NCBI RefSeq assembly: GCF_026151205.1
Contig: NC_087080.1
Location: 16,343,337 to 16,407,336 of the forward strand
Length of the DNA: 64,000 nt
Direction: 5' to 3'
Source: Bolinopsis microptera
Taxonomy: Eukaryota; Ctenophora; Tentaculata; Lobata; Bolinopsidae
Each line of letters opens with the position of its first letter. The stretch's first letter is position 1. Positions 39,101-49,026 of the stretch are shown one piece after another. The notes beneath the pieces were generated by a model, which did no database searches, was not told the origin of the DNA, and saw nothing but the letters and a program-made list of their open reading frames with translations. The position numbers and the translations under genes are program-made.

Positions 39101-42100
39101 TTGTTTAATAGGTATAATGTTAAACTTTTACGATTATGCTAAAATCCTACAGTTGTATAAAACCATTTTCATCACTAATATTTTCAGGATCGACGACCTA
39201 AAGAACGAAATAAAGAGGCTTAGTATGGAACATGAAGAGAAAGATGATTTGGTGGGAAAACTGCAGAGAAACGTCCAGGTTCTTAGTGAAAATGTGGACG
39301 AAGCCAACCAAGAAAAAGTGCTGCAGAAAAAGGTTAGTATTTCTAGATTTAATATGTGTGCTTTATACATAGATTTTACTTATTGTAGTAACTTGGTTAT
39401 GACTAGTACAGTATCTTTAATCTATATACATAAATTCATCACTTCTATTATGATATGAGTGTGTGAACGATTCACAAATTTAAGAAACCTAAAATTTGCA
39501 GATGTTCGAATCCTGGGTGGTGAAGAAGGACGCGGAAATTTTAAAAGTTTCGACGTTCAAGAGGGAGTATTACAATTTGCAGACTGATTTCTTTAGACTC
39601 TCTGAGCAGGTAACACAGACTAAGGACGGGAAATTATCACTCTTATACTATTCCTGAACATTATCTGCGCAGGAAAGTGATTATCACTGATCTTTTATTA
39701 TTTTAGTCTCTCGAGTCTTGACACCACTTTAGGGTTAGACGGGTTCCTGCAATCCTGCAATCCTGCTAGTATATATACTATATATATACAATATACAGTA
39801 GTTCAAGCTTATGTGAAATATGTGAACAGCCCTTTATCATTTTCCAGTGATTTAACAGGAGTACTAACTACTAGTAACTATCGGCCACAAGTTATACTTC
39901 CCGCTTGAAATATTTACTGATTTATTTCAGAATAGTGACGAGGATGAAAATGGAAAGGTGGACGAAAAGAGGTCAGAGTCAGTTGTTTTGCAGGAGCAGT
40001 TAGTTGGGATAATCAACAATCTGTTACAAGAACAAGATAACTTCAGGGCAAGGTAGGTTGCAGGAGCAGCTAGTTGGGTATAGAACTGAATAATAGTACA
40101 TTAATTAATAAACTACTTCCAACGTTGCGTTCTTCCTAGATACAACAATCTGGTGCTCAACTCAAGCAAGTCAGACGACCTTTCAGACTGGAACAAACGC
40201 TATATAATCATGCGGGAAACGTTTACCAAGGTACGGTAATATCAATATAAATAGTTCATCACACCATCTTTGACTCACTAAATCACTGACTCACTGACTC
40301 AGTGACTCACTAACTCACTAACTCACTGACTCACTGACTCACTAACTCACTGACTCACTGACTCACTGACTCACTGACTCACTGACTCACCGACTCACTT
40401 ACTCACTTACTCACTGACTCACTACCTCACTAACTCACTGACTCACTGACTCACTGACTCACTGACTCACTGACTCACTGACTCACTGACTCACTAACTC
40501 ACTTACTCACTTACTCACTGACTCACTACCTCACTAACTCACTGACTCACTGACTCACTGACTCACTGACTCACTGACTCACTGACTCACTGACTCACTA
40601 ACTCACTAACTCACTTACTCACTGACTCACTAACTCACTTACTCACTGACTCATAAACTCACTAACTCACTGACTCACTAACTCACTGACTCACTGACTC
40701 ACTGACTCACTGACTCACTGACTCACTAACTCACTAACTCACTGACTCACTGACTCACTGACTCACTGACTCACTAACTCACTTACTCACTAACTCACTA
40801 ACTCACTGACTCACTAACTCACTAACTCACTGACTCACTAACTCACTGACTCACTAACTCACTGACTCACTAACTCACTGACTCACTAACTCACTGACTC
40901 ACTAACTCACTACCTCACTAACTCACTGACTCACTGACTCACTTACTCACTGACTCATTAACTCACTAACTCACTGACTCACTGACTCACTGACTCACTG
41001 ACTCACTGACTCACTTACTCACTGACTCATTAACTCACTAATTCACCAACTCACTGACTCACTAACTCACTGACTCACTAACTCACTGACTCGCTGACGC
41101 ACTGACTCACTAACTCACTTACTCACTGACTCATTAACTCACTAATTCACTAACTCACTAACTCACTGACTCACTAACTCACTAACTCACTAACTCACTG
41201 ACTCACTGAGTCACTGACCCACTAACTCACTGACTCACTAACTCACTAACTCACTAACTCACTGACTCACTAACTCACTGACTCACTAACTCACTGACTC
41301 ACTAACTCACTGACTCACTAACTCACTAACTCACTAACTCACTAACTCACTAACTCACTAACTCACTAACTCACTGTATCGCAGCTCGGGATGTCTGTGC
41401 TAAATGAGCTGAAGCTTCTGAACACACATATAAACTACGAGAGGAAATTGGCTGGGTTAGAAGCAGAAGAAGAGGAGGAAGAGGAAATTGAGGTGAGGAA
41501 ATTAGAAACCACCGTTAGAAACTAGTGGTTTGTCAAGTAGCTATTTGTTATTCCAGATTAAATATTTTAGTTTTCAATTTTAGGACGCATTTTATATCGT
41601 TACATTTACAGGTGAACGTTAGGAATCTGTTTGCGGAAGGTAAAGATCCTTTCCATTCTAAGGAGATAATTACTGCAAAGTACGCTGCATCAGTGGAGAT
41701 CTCTACAAATGACTGCATTACCTTCTCCCGTTTGTCTGGTTCTAAAGAGTGTAAATCTTGTGACGCTGTGGTTTTCATCTGTCCTCATCTTCACTTCGCT
41801 CAAAACTCGGTACATTTCAAAATTTTTCCATTCTTTGAAATGTTAATCCTGGGGAGGGAGGGGACGAGATGGTCCTAGCAATCGTTTTCTTTTTGATTAA
41901 GTTACCCCAACTCCCAGGTGATTAAGTTACCTCCACTCCCAGGTGATTAAGTTACCTCCACTCCCAGGTGATTAAGTTACCCCCACTACCAGGTGATTAA
42001 GTTACCTCCACTCCCAGGTGATTAAGTTACCTCCACTTCCAGGTGATTAAGTTACCTCCACTCCCAGGTGATTAAGTTACCCCCACTCCCAGGTGATTAA

Positions 42101-45100
42101 GTTACCTCCACTTCCAGGTGATTAAGTTACCCCCACTCCCAGGTGATTAAGTTACCCCCACTCCCAGGTGATTAAGTTACCCCCACTCCCAGGTGATTAA
42201 GTTACCCCCACTTCCAGGTGATTAAGTTACCTCCACTCCCAGGTGATTAAGTTACCCCCACTCCCAGGTGATTAAGTTACCTCCACTCCCAGGTGATTAA
42301 GTTACCCCCACTCCCAGGTGATTAAGTTACCCCCACTTCCAGGTGATTAAGTTACCCCCACTCCCAGGTGATTAAGTTACCTCCACTCCCAGGTGATTAA
42401 GTTACCCCCACTCCCAGGTGATTAAGTTACCCCCACTCCCAGGTGATTAAGTTACCCCCACTCCCAGGTGATTAAGTTACCCCCACTCCCAGGTGATTAA
42501 GTTACCCCCACTCCCAGGTGATTAAGTTAACCCACTCCCAGGTGATTAAGTTACCTCCACTCCCAGGTGATTAAGTTAACCCCACTCCCAGGTGATTATG
42601 TTACCCCCACTCCGAGGTGATTAAGTTACCTCCACTCCCAGGTGATTAAGTTACCCCCACTCCCAGGTGATTAAGTTAACCCACTCCCAGGTGATTAAGT
42701 TACCTCCACTCCCAGGTGATTAAGTTACCCCCACTCCCAGGTGATTAAGTTACCCCCACTCCCAGGTGATTAAGTTACCCCCACTCCCAGGTGATTAAGT
42801 TACCTCCACTCCCAGGTGATTAAGTTAACCCCACTCCCAGGTGATTAAGTTACCCCCACTCCCAGGTGATTAAGTTAACCCACTCCCAGGTGATTAAGTT
42901 ACCTCCACTCCCAGGTGATTATGTTACCCCCACTCCGAGGTGATTAAGTTACCCCCACTCCCAGGTGATTAAGTTACCTCCACTCCCAGGTGATTAAGTT
43001 ACCTCCACTCCCAGGTGATTAAGTTACCCCCACTCCCAGGTGATTAAGTTACCCCCACTCCCAGGTGATTAAGTTACCCCCACTCCCAGGTGATTAAGTT
43101 ACCCCCACTCCCAGGTGATTAAGTTACCTCCACTCCCAGGTGATTGAGTTACCCTCACTCCCAGGTGATTAAGTTACCCCCACTCCCAGGTGATTAATTT
43201 ACCTCCACTCCCAGGTGATAAAGTTACCACCTGGATGCTCACATTTAAAGGTGTCCAGACCGTTTCTCAATGTTCCACCAGCGGATTGTTTGAGAGAAGC
43301 TCTCGCGGAGGTTTGTGCGGTAAGGAACATATTTTATACCTTATTATTACCTACCTAATAGTAGTAGTAGTATCATTAGAAGCTATGAAGATTAATACAG
43401 ATAATAACAATAGGAATGTAGGGGGGGGGGGGGGCTCATGGAATGTAAACACCATGCTTTAATTAGTAGGAACGAAGTTTCGTGGTTAATCGTAAGAAAA
43501 TCTATGAGAAGACGAATTAAACAGTCGAGTTGATAAAATAAAAACAGTTTAAAATTCTGGACTCTCAGTGCCTGGGTATAACAGATATTGTGGTGGGAGA
43601 TGTAATATAGACTGGTTCAGGAAGAGAACAGTCAGGGAAGCAACACCAGACTAGACCAGGCAGAAGAATCAGGAGAACAGAGGTCGTCACGTGGTGTGTC
43701 ACGTGGTGTTAGTAACATGTCACGTGATACTGTCAGCACACGTGACCTCAACAAGAAGTTAGCCAAGATGTGGAGAAACTGCTCCAGAACCTACTTCCAC
43801 AGGTAGGAGCTTGATTGAAAGCCCCTCGTGAGGGGATTATCTCTAATGGACTAATTTATTATCTACATCATAATCAGTTAAAAATAAAACCCCCAATGGG
43901 CACTCCTGAAAACATAACTACTAGAAAATATATCAAAACTAAATAGAAAAGTGAGGTCAAATGAAATAAATCGTAACAAACTGCAAATAATGGAATATAC
44001 ATTTTGAATTTGTTATTTTAATGGCACACCGCAAATTTTTTTTAAAATCTTTAATTTTGATTCAAGAATTCTACAAGTCTAGCGTGCATAACTTTTTCGT
44101 AAATTTTGGAAAATGCTGCCAGTAATGAGATTGGACGATAATTAGAGACTGCTGTTTTTGAGCCGTTTTGAATTGTGTATAACAACTCTAGCAACTTTAA
44201 GTGCCTGAAGCTGCTTTCAGTGCTACAGAGAAACGCTATGAATAATTCCGTCTACTCTATTACCCTATAATTCTAGATAAATAATTAATTTAATTAATTG
44301 TCAGATCACGTGAGTTATCAGAGGAGCACGTGATAACCTGTATCGAGCACTTCTTCCTCTACCTCAGGTACATTACCAAATAAGGAAATAAGGAGAGTTC
44401 CGTATCACGATGATCTTTTAATAAAATCCTATCAAGGTTTTGTTTTCCTATAGTTAAAATGATAAAATTCCTCTATTTAATATGTTTTATAACTTGATAT
44501 TTCAGTAATATTGGAAAGGAGGACCTGTATAAAAGTATGGTGGACCACTTAGCGGATTTCCTTCTAGGACAATACCAGTTAGAAGAACTAATGGCTATCG
44601 TACGGGTACGTTACCATGGTTACCATAGTAACTATATTTACTATAGTTACTATCGTACGGGTACGTTACCATGGTTACCATAGTAACCATAGTTACTATA
44701 GTTACTATCGTACGGGTACGTTACCATGGTTACCATGGTTACCATAGTTACTATAGTTACTATCGTACGGGTACGTTACCATGGTTACCATAGTAACCAT
44801 AGTTACTATAGTTACTATCGTACGGGTACGTTACCATGGTTACCATAGTAACCATAGTTACTGTAGTTACTATAGTACGGGCGCGCTCCTCCTCGCGTGT
44901 ATGTCGTATGCATCGATTTTATTTCGTTTATCAAATTTAACGTTCAACTCAGCTTAACGAGTCAGGCTTTTGAGCGTTTTTTTTTCTTCAGCAGGCTATC
45001 AGTAAATTCATAGCCAGGCTATGAATTTACAGAATTGTTGTTAACAGAATTGTTGTTAACTAATGCTACTGTTTTGCATTTGATAGATGTGATAACTTGT

Positions 45101-46728
45101 ACTGCAGGTAGGTACTAGGTGTAACTATAGTAACCATGGTAACCATGGTAACTAGGTGTAACTATTGTACTGCAGGTAGTAACTATAGTAACTATAGTAA
45201 CTATAGTAACCATGGTAACTAGGTGTAACTATTGTACTGCAGGTAGACCTGCTGAGTGCTATAGCTAAATACGCTCCTGACAACCCTTTTATCGCTATAT
45301 TTGGCTGCATTCTCTCCGGATCACTCGACCCTATCATGTTCAGGTACGACGGGGGAAGGGGGGGGGGGGGGGGGGGGGTTGGGGAGTACACATCATCACG
45401 AGCATTAATCTATAGGTTTTCATCTCCACTAAGAGGTAATACAATTACAAGAGGATGTGCTAAAAATGTAACATTTAGTCCCGATCAAATTGCAACTGCT
45501 TTCTCGTCGTCATGGAAACATGAAAAGAGTGACCCACCTCCAACTTGACACACGCTGCAACCCCTTTTGATCGCACGCCGGCCGGCGTGCACGCTTCGCG
45601 TGCACGAGAGGTATACAACGTGTAGCAACCTCCACCTGACACCTTTATCGGTATCCCCATCTCCAAAATCCCTCTTTTCCCCTCTTTTTCTCTATTTATA
45701 ACCACCCTTTTATTACTTGTTTTGCCTCGAAAAAAAAAATAGAAAAATTCGGGAAAATTCACTAAAATGGATACCGAAGATTATCCAGTATTTAAAATTC
45801 TTGCTCTCCGCATGTTGTACTATAGTTACTATAGTTACTATACAGTATAGTTACTATAGTTACTATATAGTTACTATAGCAACTGTCCCAGGTACATCTA
45901 CCTGCTGAACGACATCCTCCTCTCACTAGACCTGGTGTGTACACTAGATCTCCGCCCCCTCATGATGGTGCTCTACCCCCACCTTACAGACGAGGATATA
46001 GACCCTCACGTCCTGAGTTTCAGCTCCCACTCCAACAACAGGATATCCCCCTCCCTGGTCTCCAACTATCTCATGCACTGCATAGTCCGGGACAGAGAGC
46101 CGCGCGTCTGTGAGACTGTGATAAAGCTTAAACAGAACTGTGGGGCTAGTCCCAGCAGGATGTCCTACCCTGAGTTTAACTGTGCTATGGAGAGTGTGTA
46201 CCCGCTAGCTACTAACAAGAGCAAGGAACACTATTTCGCCTGCAGTTTAAGTAATAATAACAGTAAAATGTTTGTTGAGACGAGTTTGTTGGGGCAGGTG
46301 GTGGCGTTTATACAGCTGCAGGAGGCTTATCCTAAGATCATATCAGAGATAAACGATAAGATACATCACTACAGGTAACAATTGTAATATTTCTGTATTA
46401 CTGTTGTAGTATTACAACTCAATTATTGAGTAACTTCAACCTGTCTACTTTGTCTAAGTACAGTATTTGCTAATATTTCACGTGATGCCCATATAAGGTA
46501 ATATATCACCGCAGGACGAAGATACCAGCTGAAATGATAGAAGCAGGACTGCGACAGAAACAAAGCCTCGATTTTGTGTGCATTCCATCCAACGAACAGG
46601 CCAAGAAGCAGCTCATTGCTATCAACAAAGCAGCCAAGAGTTTAGAACTTCTGCATAACAACCCCTGCTGGAGAGAGGATATAGATATTGCTCCTCAATA
46701 TTTAGACCTTACTCGCCCTCTATTGTAA
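24120..46728 (+). CDS. Large coiled-coil protein of unknown function, 16 exons, 5' end not seen
   Basis: Exons: 24120-24230, 24337-24476, 38929-39057, 39188-39332, 39502-39609, 39931-40052, 40140-40230, 41385-41492, 41612-41809, 43215-43319, 43621-43802, 44305-44367, 44506-44605, 45243-45343, 45892-46374, 46515-46728. Every intron is GT-AG, phases match at each junction, and the sum is 2,400 nt (799 residues and a stop). The first exon starts at an acceptor with no Met, so upstream exons are missing. Exons 3-4 (LEEERNTAAETL through LQRNVQVLSENVDEANQE) are a charged coiled coil, and exon 8 ends in an acidic Glu run. The C-terminal ~300 residues (from HLADFLLGQYQLEEL) look globular and helical. 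I do not recognise the family. The 14.45-kb second intron is confirmed by the split Arg codon and continuous sequence MVF-R-LEEER. Exons 10-16 recur at 53,254-56,791. Confidence 0.85.
24482..25650. repeat. C-rich intronic minisatellite full of acceptor-like CCCCTTACAG motifs
   Basis: Degenerate units of roughly 30 bp combine a C/T-rich tract, TTACAG or TCACAG, then ACCTCCAAAACAGCCCCC. The array begins immediately inside intron 2 of the coiled-coil gene. Many units resemble a polypyrimidine tract plus CAG. Long open frames here (Pro/Ser/Thr-rich on plus, Gly/Arg-rich on minus) follow from base composition and are not called genes. Confidence 0.9.
25790..35852. repeat. 167-bp satellite, about 60 tandem copies, with higher-order structure
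   Basis: A 167-bp unit (containing GGTTTAGAGTGGTTCTGTG, CAACCAACAATATAAGGTGG and TTTGTGGCGGTTTTCGCCCC) fills most of intron 2 of the coiled-coil gene. Unit variants recur at fixed spacing. The AGAGTTAAAG insertion variant at about 32,507, 33,317, 34,306 and 35,292 shows higher-order blocks of about 810-990 bp. A GGTACCGGCC variant marks other units. The first units (25,790-25,980) are degenerate. Minus-strand frames of up to 225 codons are products of the array. Confidence 0.95.
35853..36660. repeat. 167-bp satellite in inverted orientation, diverged copies
   Basis: At about 35,853 the satellite switches strand. From here units read as the reverse complement of the main array (TAAACCGGATGGGGGCAATT and onward). 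These four to five copies are more diverged than the forward array. A very decayed remnant in the same inverted orientation lies at 38,216-38,262. Confidence 0.9.
36778..37001. mobile_element. Lone DNA-transposon end (CAGGGTGGCCCAAAAGTA)
   Basis: CAGGGTGGCCCAAAAGTA is typical of the terminal repeat of mariner/IS630-like or related cut-and-paste elements. I find no matching opposite end and no transposase. A 61-codon minus-strand frame follows it, with no recognised domain. I read it as a truncated insertion. Confidence 0.5.
37045..37285. repeat. Tandem duplication of about 163-bp spacing
   Basis: A segment starting GTTATGACCCTTTTAA and running through GTGATTTCGTCACCCAAT occurs at 37,045 and again at 37,208. 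The first copy has a small extra AAGCTTTT. Confidence 0.75.
37343..37700 (-). pseudogene. Inverted LINE reverse-transcriptase fragment
   Basis: The 113-residue minus-strand frame (EKDLGVITHNSLLWNEQIKA, IRPHLEYCVQLWNP, LELESVQ) closely matches the C-terminal part of the LINE ORF2 at 11,540-11,870. The two copies are one family. Both ends are truncated, and it sits in intron 2 of the coiled-coil gene, opposite to the gene. Confidence 0.9.
37740..38110. repeat. Degenerate short tandem repeats
   Basis: Runs of CATAACCATG-like units (37,780-37,880) are followed by GGTCACTAGCCG/GGCTACTAG-like units (37,905-38,105), some in inverted orientation. No coding signal. Confidence 0.6.
38216..38262. repeat. 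Decayed remnant of the 167-bp satellite
   Basis: GATGGGGGCAAGATTC followed by CCGCCACAAAATCTGAGAAAA matches the inverted satellite unit with several changes. It lies about 1.5 kb beyond the array edge. The rest of 38,263-38,928 is spacer inside intron 2 with no supported gene. Confidence 0.6.
40262..41376. repeat. 8-bp minisatellite (GACTCACT / AACTCACT) in intron 7
   Basis: About 140 copies of an 8-bp unit, varying mostly between GACTCACT, AACTCACT and TACTCACT, fill the intron between exons 7 and 8 of the coiled-coil gene and end nine bases before the exon 8 acceptor. Confidence 0.95.
41894..43214. repeat. 25-bp minisatellite made from the exon 10 splice acceptor, about 53 copies
   Basis: Each 25-bp unit contains CACTCCCAG followed by GTGATTAAGTTACC. 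The genuine exon 10 begins at 43,215 directly after the last unit as CACTCCCAG|GTGATAAAGTTACC. The array therefore repeats the 3' splice site plus the first 14 exon bases, apart from one T-to-A change (TTAAG in the units, TAAAG in the exon). That change matters because the unit carries an in-frame TAA in one frame. The array fills nearly all of intron 9. Confidence 0.95.
44597..44890. repeat. 55-bp minisatellite repeating the exon 13 splice donor
   Basis: Exon 13 ends ATCGTACGG|GTACGTTACC at 44,605. The same CTATCGTACGG/GTACGTTACCATGG string recurs with exon-end equivalents at 44,660, 44,715, 44,770 and 44,825, exactly 55 bp apart. A sixth copy at 44,880 has lost the GT. The spacer between is made of palindromic GTTACCATAG-type motifs. 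Confidence 0.9.
45002..45030. repeat. Perfect 14-bp hairpin
   Basis: GTAAATTCATAGCC, a single A, then the exact reverse complement. It is conserved in copy 2 at 55,047-55,075, within intron 13. Confidence 0.85.
45101..45242. repeat. 66-bp repeat carrying the exon 14 splice acceptor
   Basis: TTGTACTGCAGGTA occurs at about 45,099, 45,165 and 45,231; the last is the genuine exon 14 acceptor (CTGCAG|GTAGAC). The repeats are separated by GTAACTATAGTAACCATGG-type palindromic sequence. Confidence 0.85.
45358..45378 (+). repeat. Run of 21 G residues just inside intron 14
   Basis: The run begins 14 bases after the exon 14 donor. Copy 2 has 24 G at 55,413-55,436. G-runs of 14 or more also lie in intron 10 (43,421-43,434 and about 53,459-53,486). 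Exact lengths are likely to be unreliable in any assembly. Confidence 0.8.
45550..45630. repeat. Small palindrome-rich element in intron 14
   Basis: It contains the perfect 18-bp palindrome GCACGCCGGCCGGCGTGC and the hairpin GTGCACGC-TTC-GCGTGCAC. A copy is at about 55,611-55,685. A longer relative with similar outer sequence lies around 2,450-2,650. Confidence 0.6.
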
Positions 46729-47540
46729 CTCCTCACTTGGAGGACTTCGCCGCTTCGACGCGCCGTGCAAACTAACATTCTTGCTCTGCTTCGCAAAGCA
46801 ACGATCTGGAAGGGTTGGCATCGTCAATCAACTCCTCACTCGTACTCGACCCAAGTATTTTTGAAAAACATATATGGACGATGATTATTGCATCTGGGTA
46901 CACAATATTTATAAGTAGTTACTAGTACCACTCTTCAACAGTTCAAGACCGAAGAATTTCTTTTAAACCCAAGTAGCTCTTTATATATAACTATAAGGTT
47001 GTATTCTTTAATGTTTATTTAAACTTGAATCAAGTTGGAAGTTTGACATCCTTCATCAGTATCACAGTTGGGGCAGCATGGCTCAGTTGTGAAATAGCGG
47101 CAGCAGATTGAGGAGTAGGAGGATTAAGGATTTTTGATATCTATTTATTCATGTATTAAAAACCCAAATTTAGCTAATTTAGGCAAAACCAGTCTATAAA
47201 CTGTTCTTGACATCTCGAGTTGGCGCTTTCTCAAATCTTGATATCTTTTTTAATTTGAATTGTATTTGTACTTATTGCGGAGTTAGAAAGGAATCATTTG
47301 GTTGATTTTTAGAACTCGTGTCTGTAAATTGGCAATGCATGTAATTTGAAGCCCATTTTGGAGCCAAAAAGGTGGCAATTATCATATTATATGGAAAACA
47401 AGAGGAAGACAGTTTATTAAAATCTGCAAATCTAATAACTTAAAAATATAACAGGTTAATGTATAAACAAAATACATTAAAATATTAACCGCAATTACAG
47501 AAAAACGTTCAGATTAACCCGGTTCAAACAAAGACAAAAT
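46729..47540. other. Region between the convergent genes, no further gene seen
   Basis: Follows the coiled-coil stop codon. It probably includes that gene's 3' UTR; no strong AATAAA is evident near the stop. Aligns with 57,445-58,127 in copy 2, with small indels. Confidence 0.4.
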
Positions 47541-47542
47541 TA

Positions 47543-47680
47543 ACGTGCACACTGCACAGTGCACAGTGCACAGTGCACAGTGCACAGTGCACAGTGCACA
47601 GTGCACAGTGCACAGCAGGTGCTGAATCAGCACCCACTGTGCACTGCTGATCGCACTTTAAAGTGCACCCTTGGCTGGCG
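47543..47680. repeat. GTGCACA tandem repeat and adjoining palindromes
   Basis: About nine 8-bp AGTGCACA units are followed by GGTGCTG-AAT-CAGCACC and the perfect palindrome GCACTTTAAAGTGC. Copy 2 (58,128-58,255) has fewer units with an internal CTGCACA variant. Confidence 0.85.
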
Positions 47681-48167
47681 TACATTTAAAAACGGTTAAA
47701 ATGATTCACTCAAGAACGTTTTAGTCACACGTTAAAAATGGTACAAAAGAGCTTCTAAAAGAGAAGTGAGGTATATTATAGCGGGGAGACACCTCCTCCC
47801 TATATAGTATATAGCGGGGAGACACCCCCTCTCTATAGCTATTATTAAATAGTAAGTCAGGATATACAACTAGTAGTTACTATGGTAACATGCCATGTGG
47901 GTAATGTTTACCTACTGTTTGAAACATTGGGCAGCGAAATAATGTAGTTCGAGTAATAGGAAATCACAGTTTATAATTTCAGCTGTAATACTAATAATCA
48001 GCTGTAATACTAATAATTAGTTTACTAATATTAGGAATCTCTCTGACTGCTATCTACTTACCTTCAAGCTGCGAAGTGGGAAATCATAAAACAATCAAAT
48101 GCTTCAAGACAGCACAGGATAATTGTATTGTCTCTGGTTTCCTGTTCCGAATATCTTCATAACTATT

Positions 48168-49016
48168 TAGGTGGTAACACCAAGGTGTTGCAGGTGGTAA
48201 CACCTATGTGTTGCAGGTGGTAACACCTAGGTGTTGCAGCTGGTAACACCAAGGTGTTGCAGGTGATAACACCCAGGTGTTGCAGGTGGTAACACCAAGG
48301 TGTTGCAGGTGGTAACACCAAGGTGTTTCAGCTGGTAACACCAAGATGTTGCAGGTGGTAACACCAGGGTGTTGCAGGTGGTAACACCAAGGTGTTTCAG
48401 CTGGTAACACCAGGGTGTTGCAGGTGGTAACACCAAGGTGTTTCAGCTGGTAACACCAAGGTGTTGCAGGTGGTAACACCAAGATGTTGCAGGTGGTAAC
48501 ACCAGGGTGTTGCAGGTGGTAACACCAAGGTGTTGCAGGTGGTAACACCAAGGTGTTGCAGGTGGTAACACCAAGGTGTTTCAGCTGGTAACACCAAGGT
48601 GTTGCAGGTGGTAACACCAGGGTGTTGCAGGTGGTAACACCAAGGTGTTTCAGCTGGTAACACCAAGGTGTTGCAGGTGGTAACACCAGGGTGTTGCAGG
48701 TGGTAACACCAAGGTGTTTCAGCTGGTAACACCAAGGTGTTGCAGGTGGTAATACCAGGGTGTTGCAGGTGGTAACACCAAGGTGTTTCAGCTGGTAACA
48801 CCAAGGTGTTGCAGGTGGTAACACCAGGGTGTTGCAGGTGGTAACACCAAGGTGTTTCAGCTGGTAACACCAAGGTGTTGCAGGTGGTAACACCTAGGTG
48901 TTGCAGGTGGTAACACCTAGGTGTTGCAGGTGGTAACACCTACGTGTTGCAGGTGGTAACACCTAGGTGTTGCAGGTGGTAACACCAGGGTGTTGCAGGT
49001 GGTAACACCAAGGTGG
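48168..49016. repeat. 23-bp palindromic minisatellite downstream of the TRIR-like gene, about 37 copies
   Basis: The unit contains GGTGGTAACACCAAGGTGTT. Many units carry AACACCTAGGTGTT, a perfect 14-bp palindrome, so the array is a chain of potential hairpins. It ends 10 bp beyond the TRIR-like stop codon, so it may be transcribed in its 3' UTR. Minus-strand frames (LPPATPWCYHLQH repeats) are products of the array. Confidence 0.95.
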
Positions 49017-49026
49017 TAAATAGTGA

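Noticed and set aside
45336..45548. Gly-rich 70-codon frame starting in exon 14 (also 55,391-55,606)
   Set aside because: Intron read-through over the G-run. The exon 14 donor and phase-matched exon 15 explain the coding sequence.
48204..48939. Minus-strand frames with LPPATPWCYHLQH repeats (also 59,446-60,945)
   Set aside because: Products of the 23-bp palindromic array, open in more than one frame.
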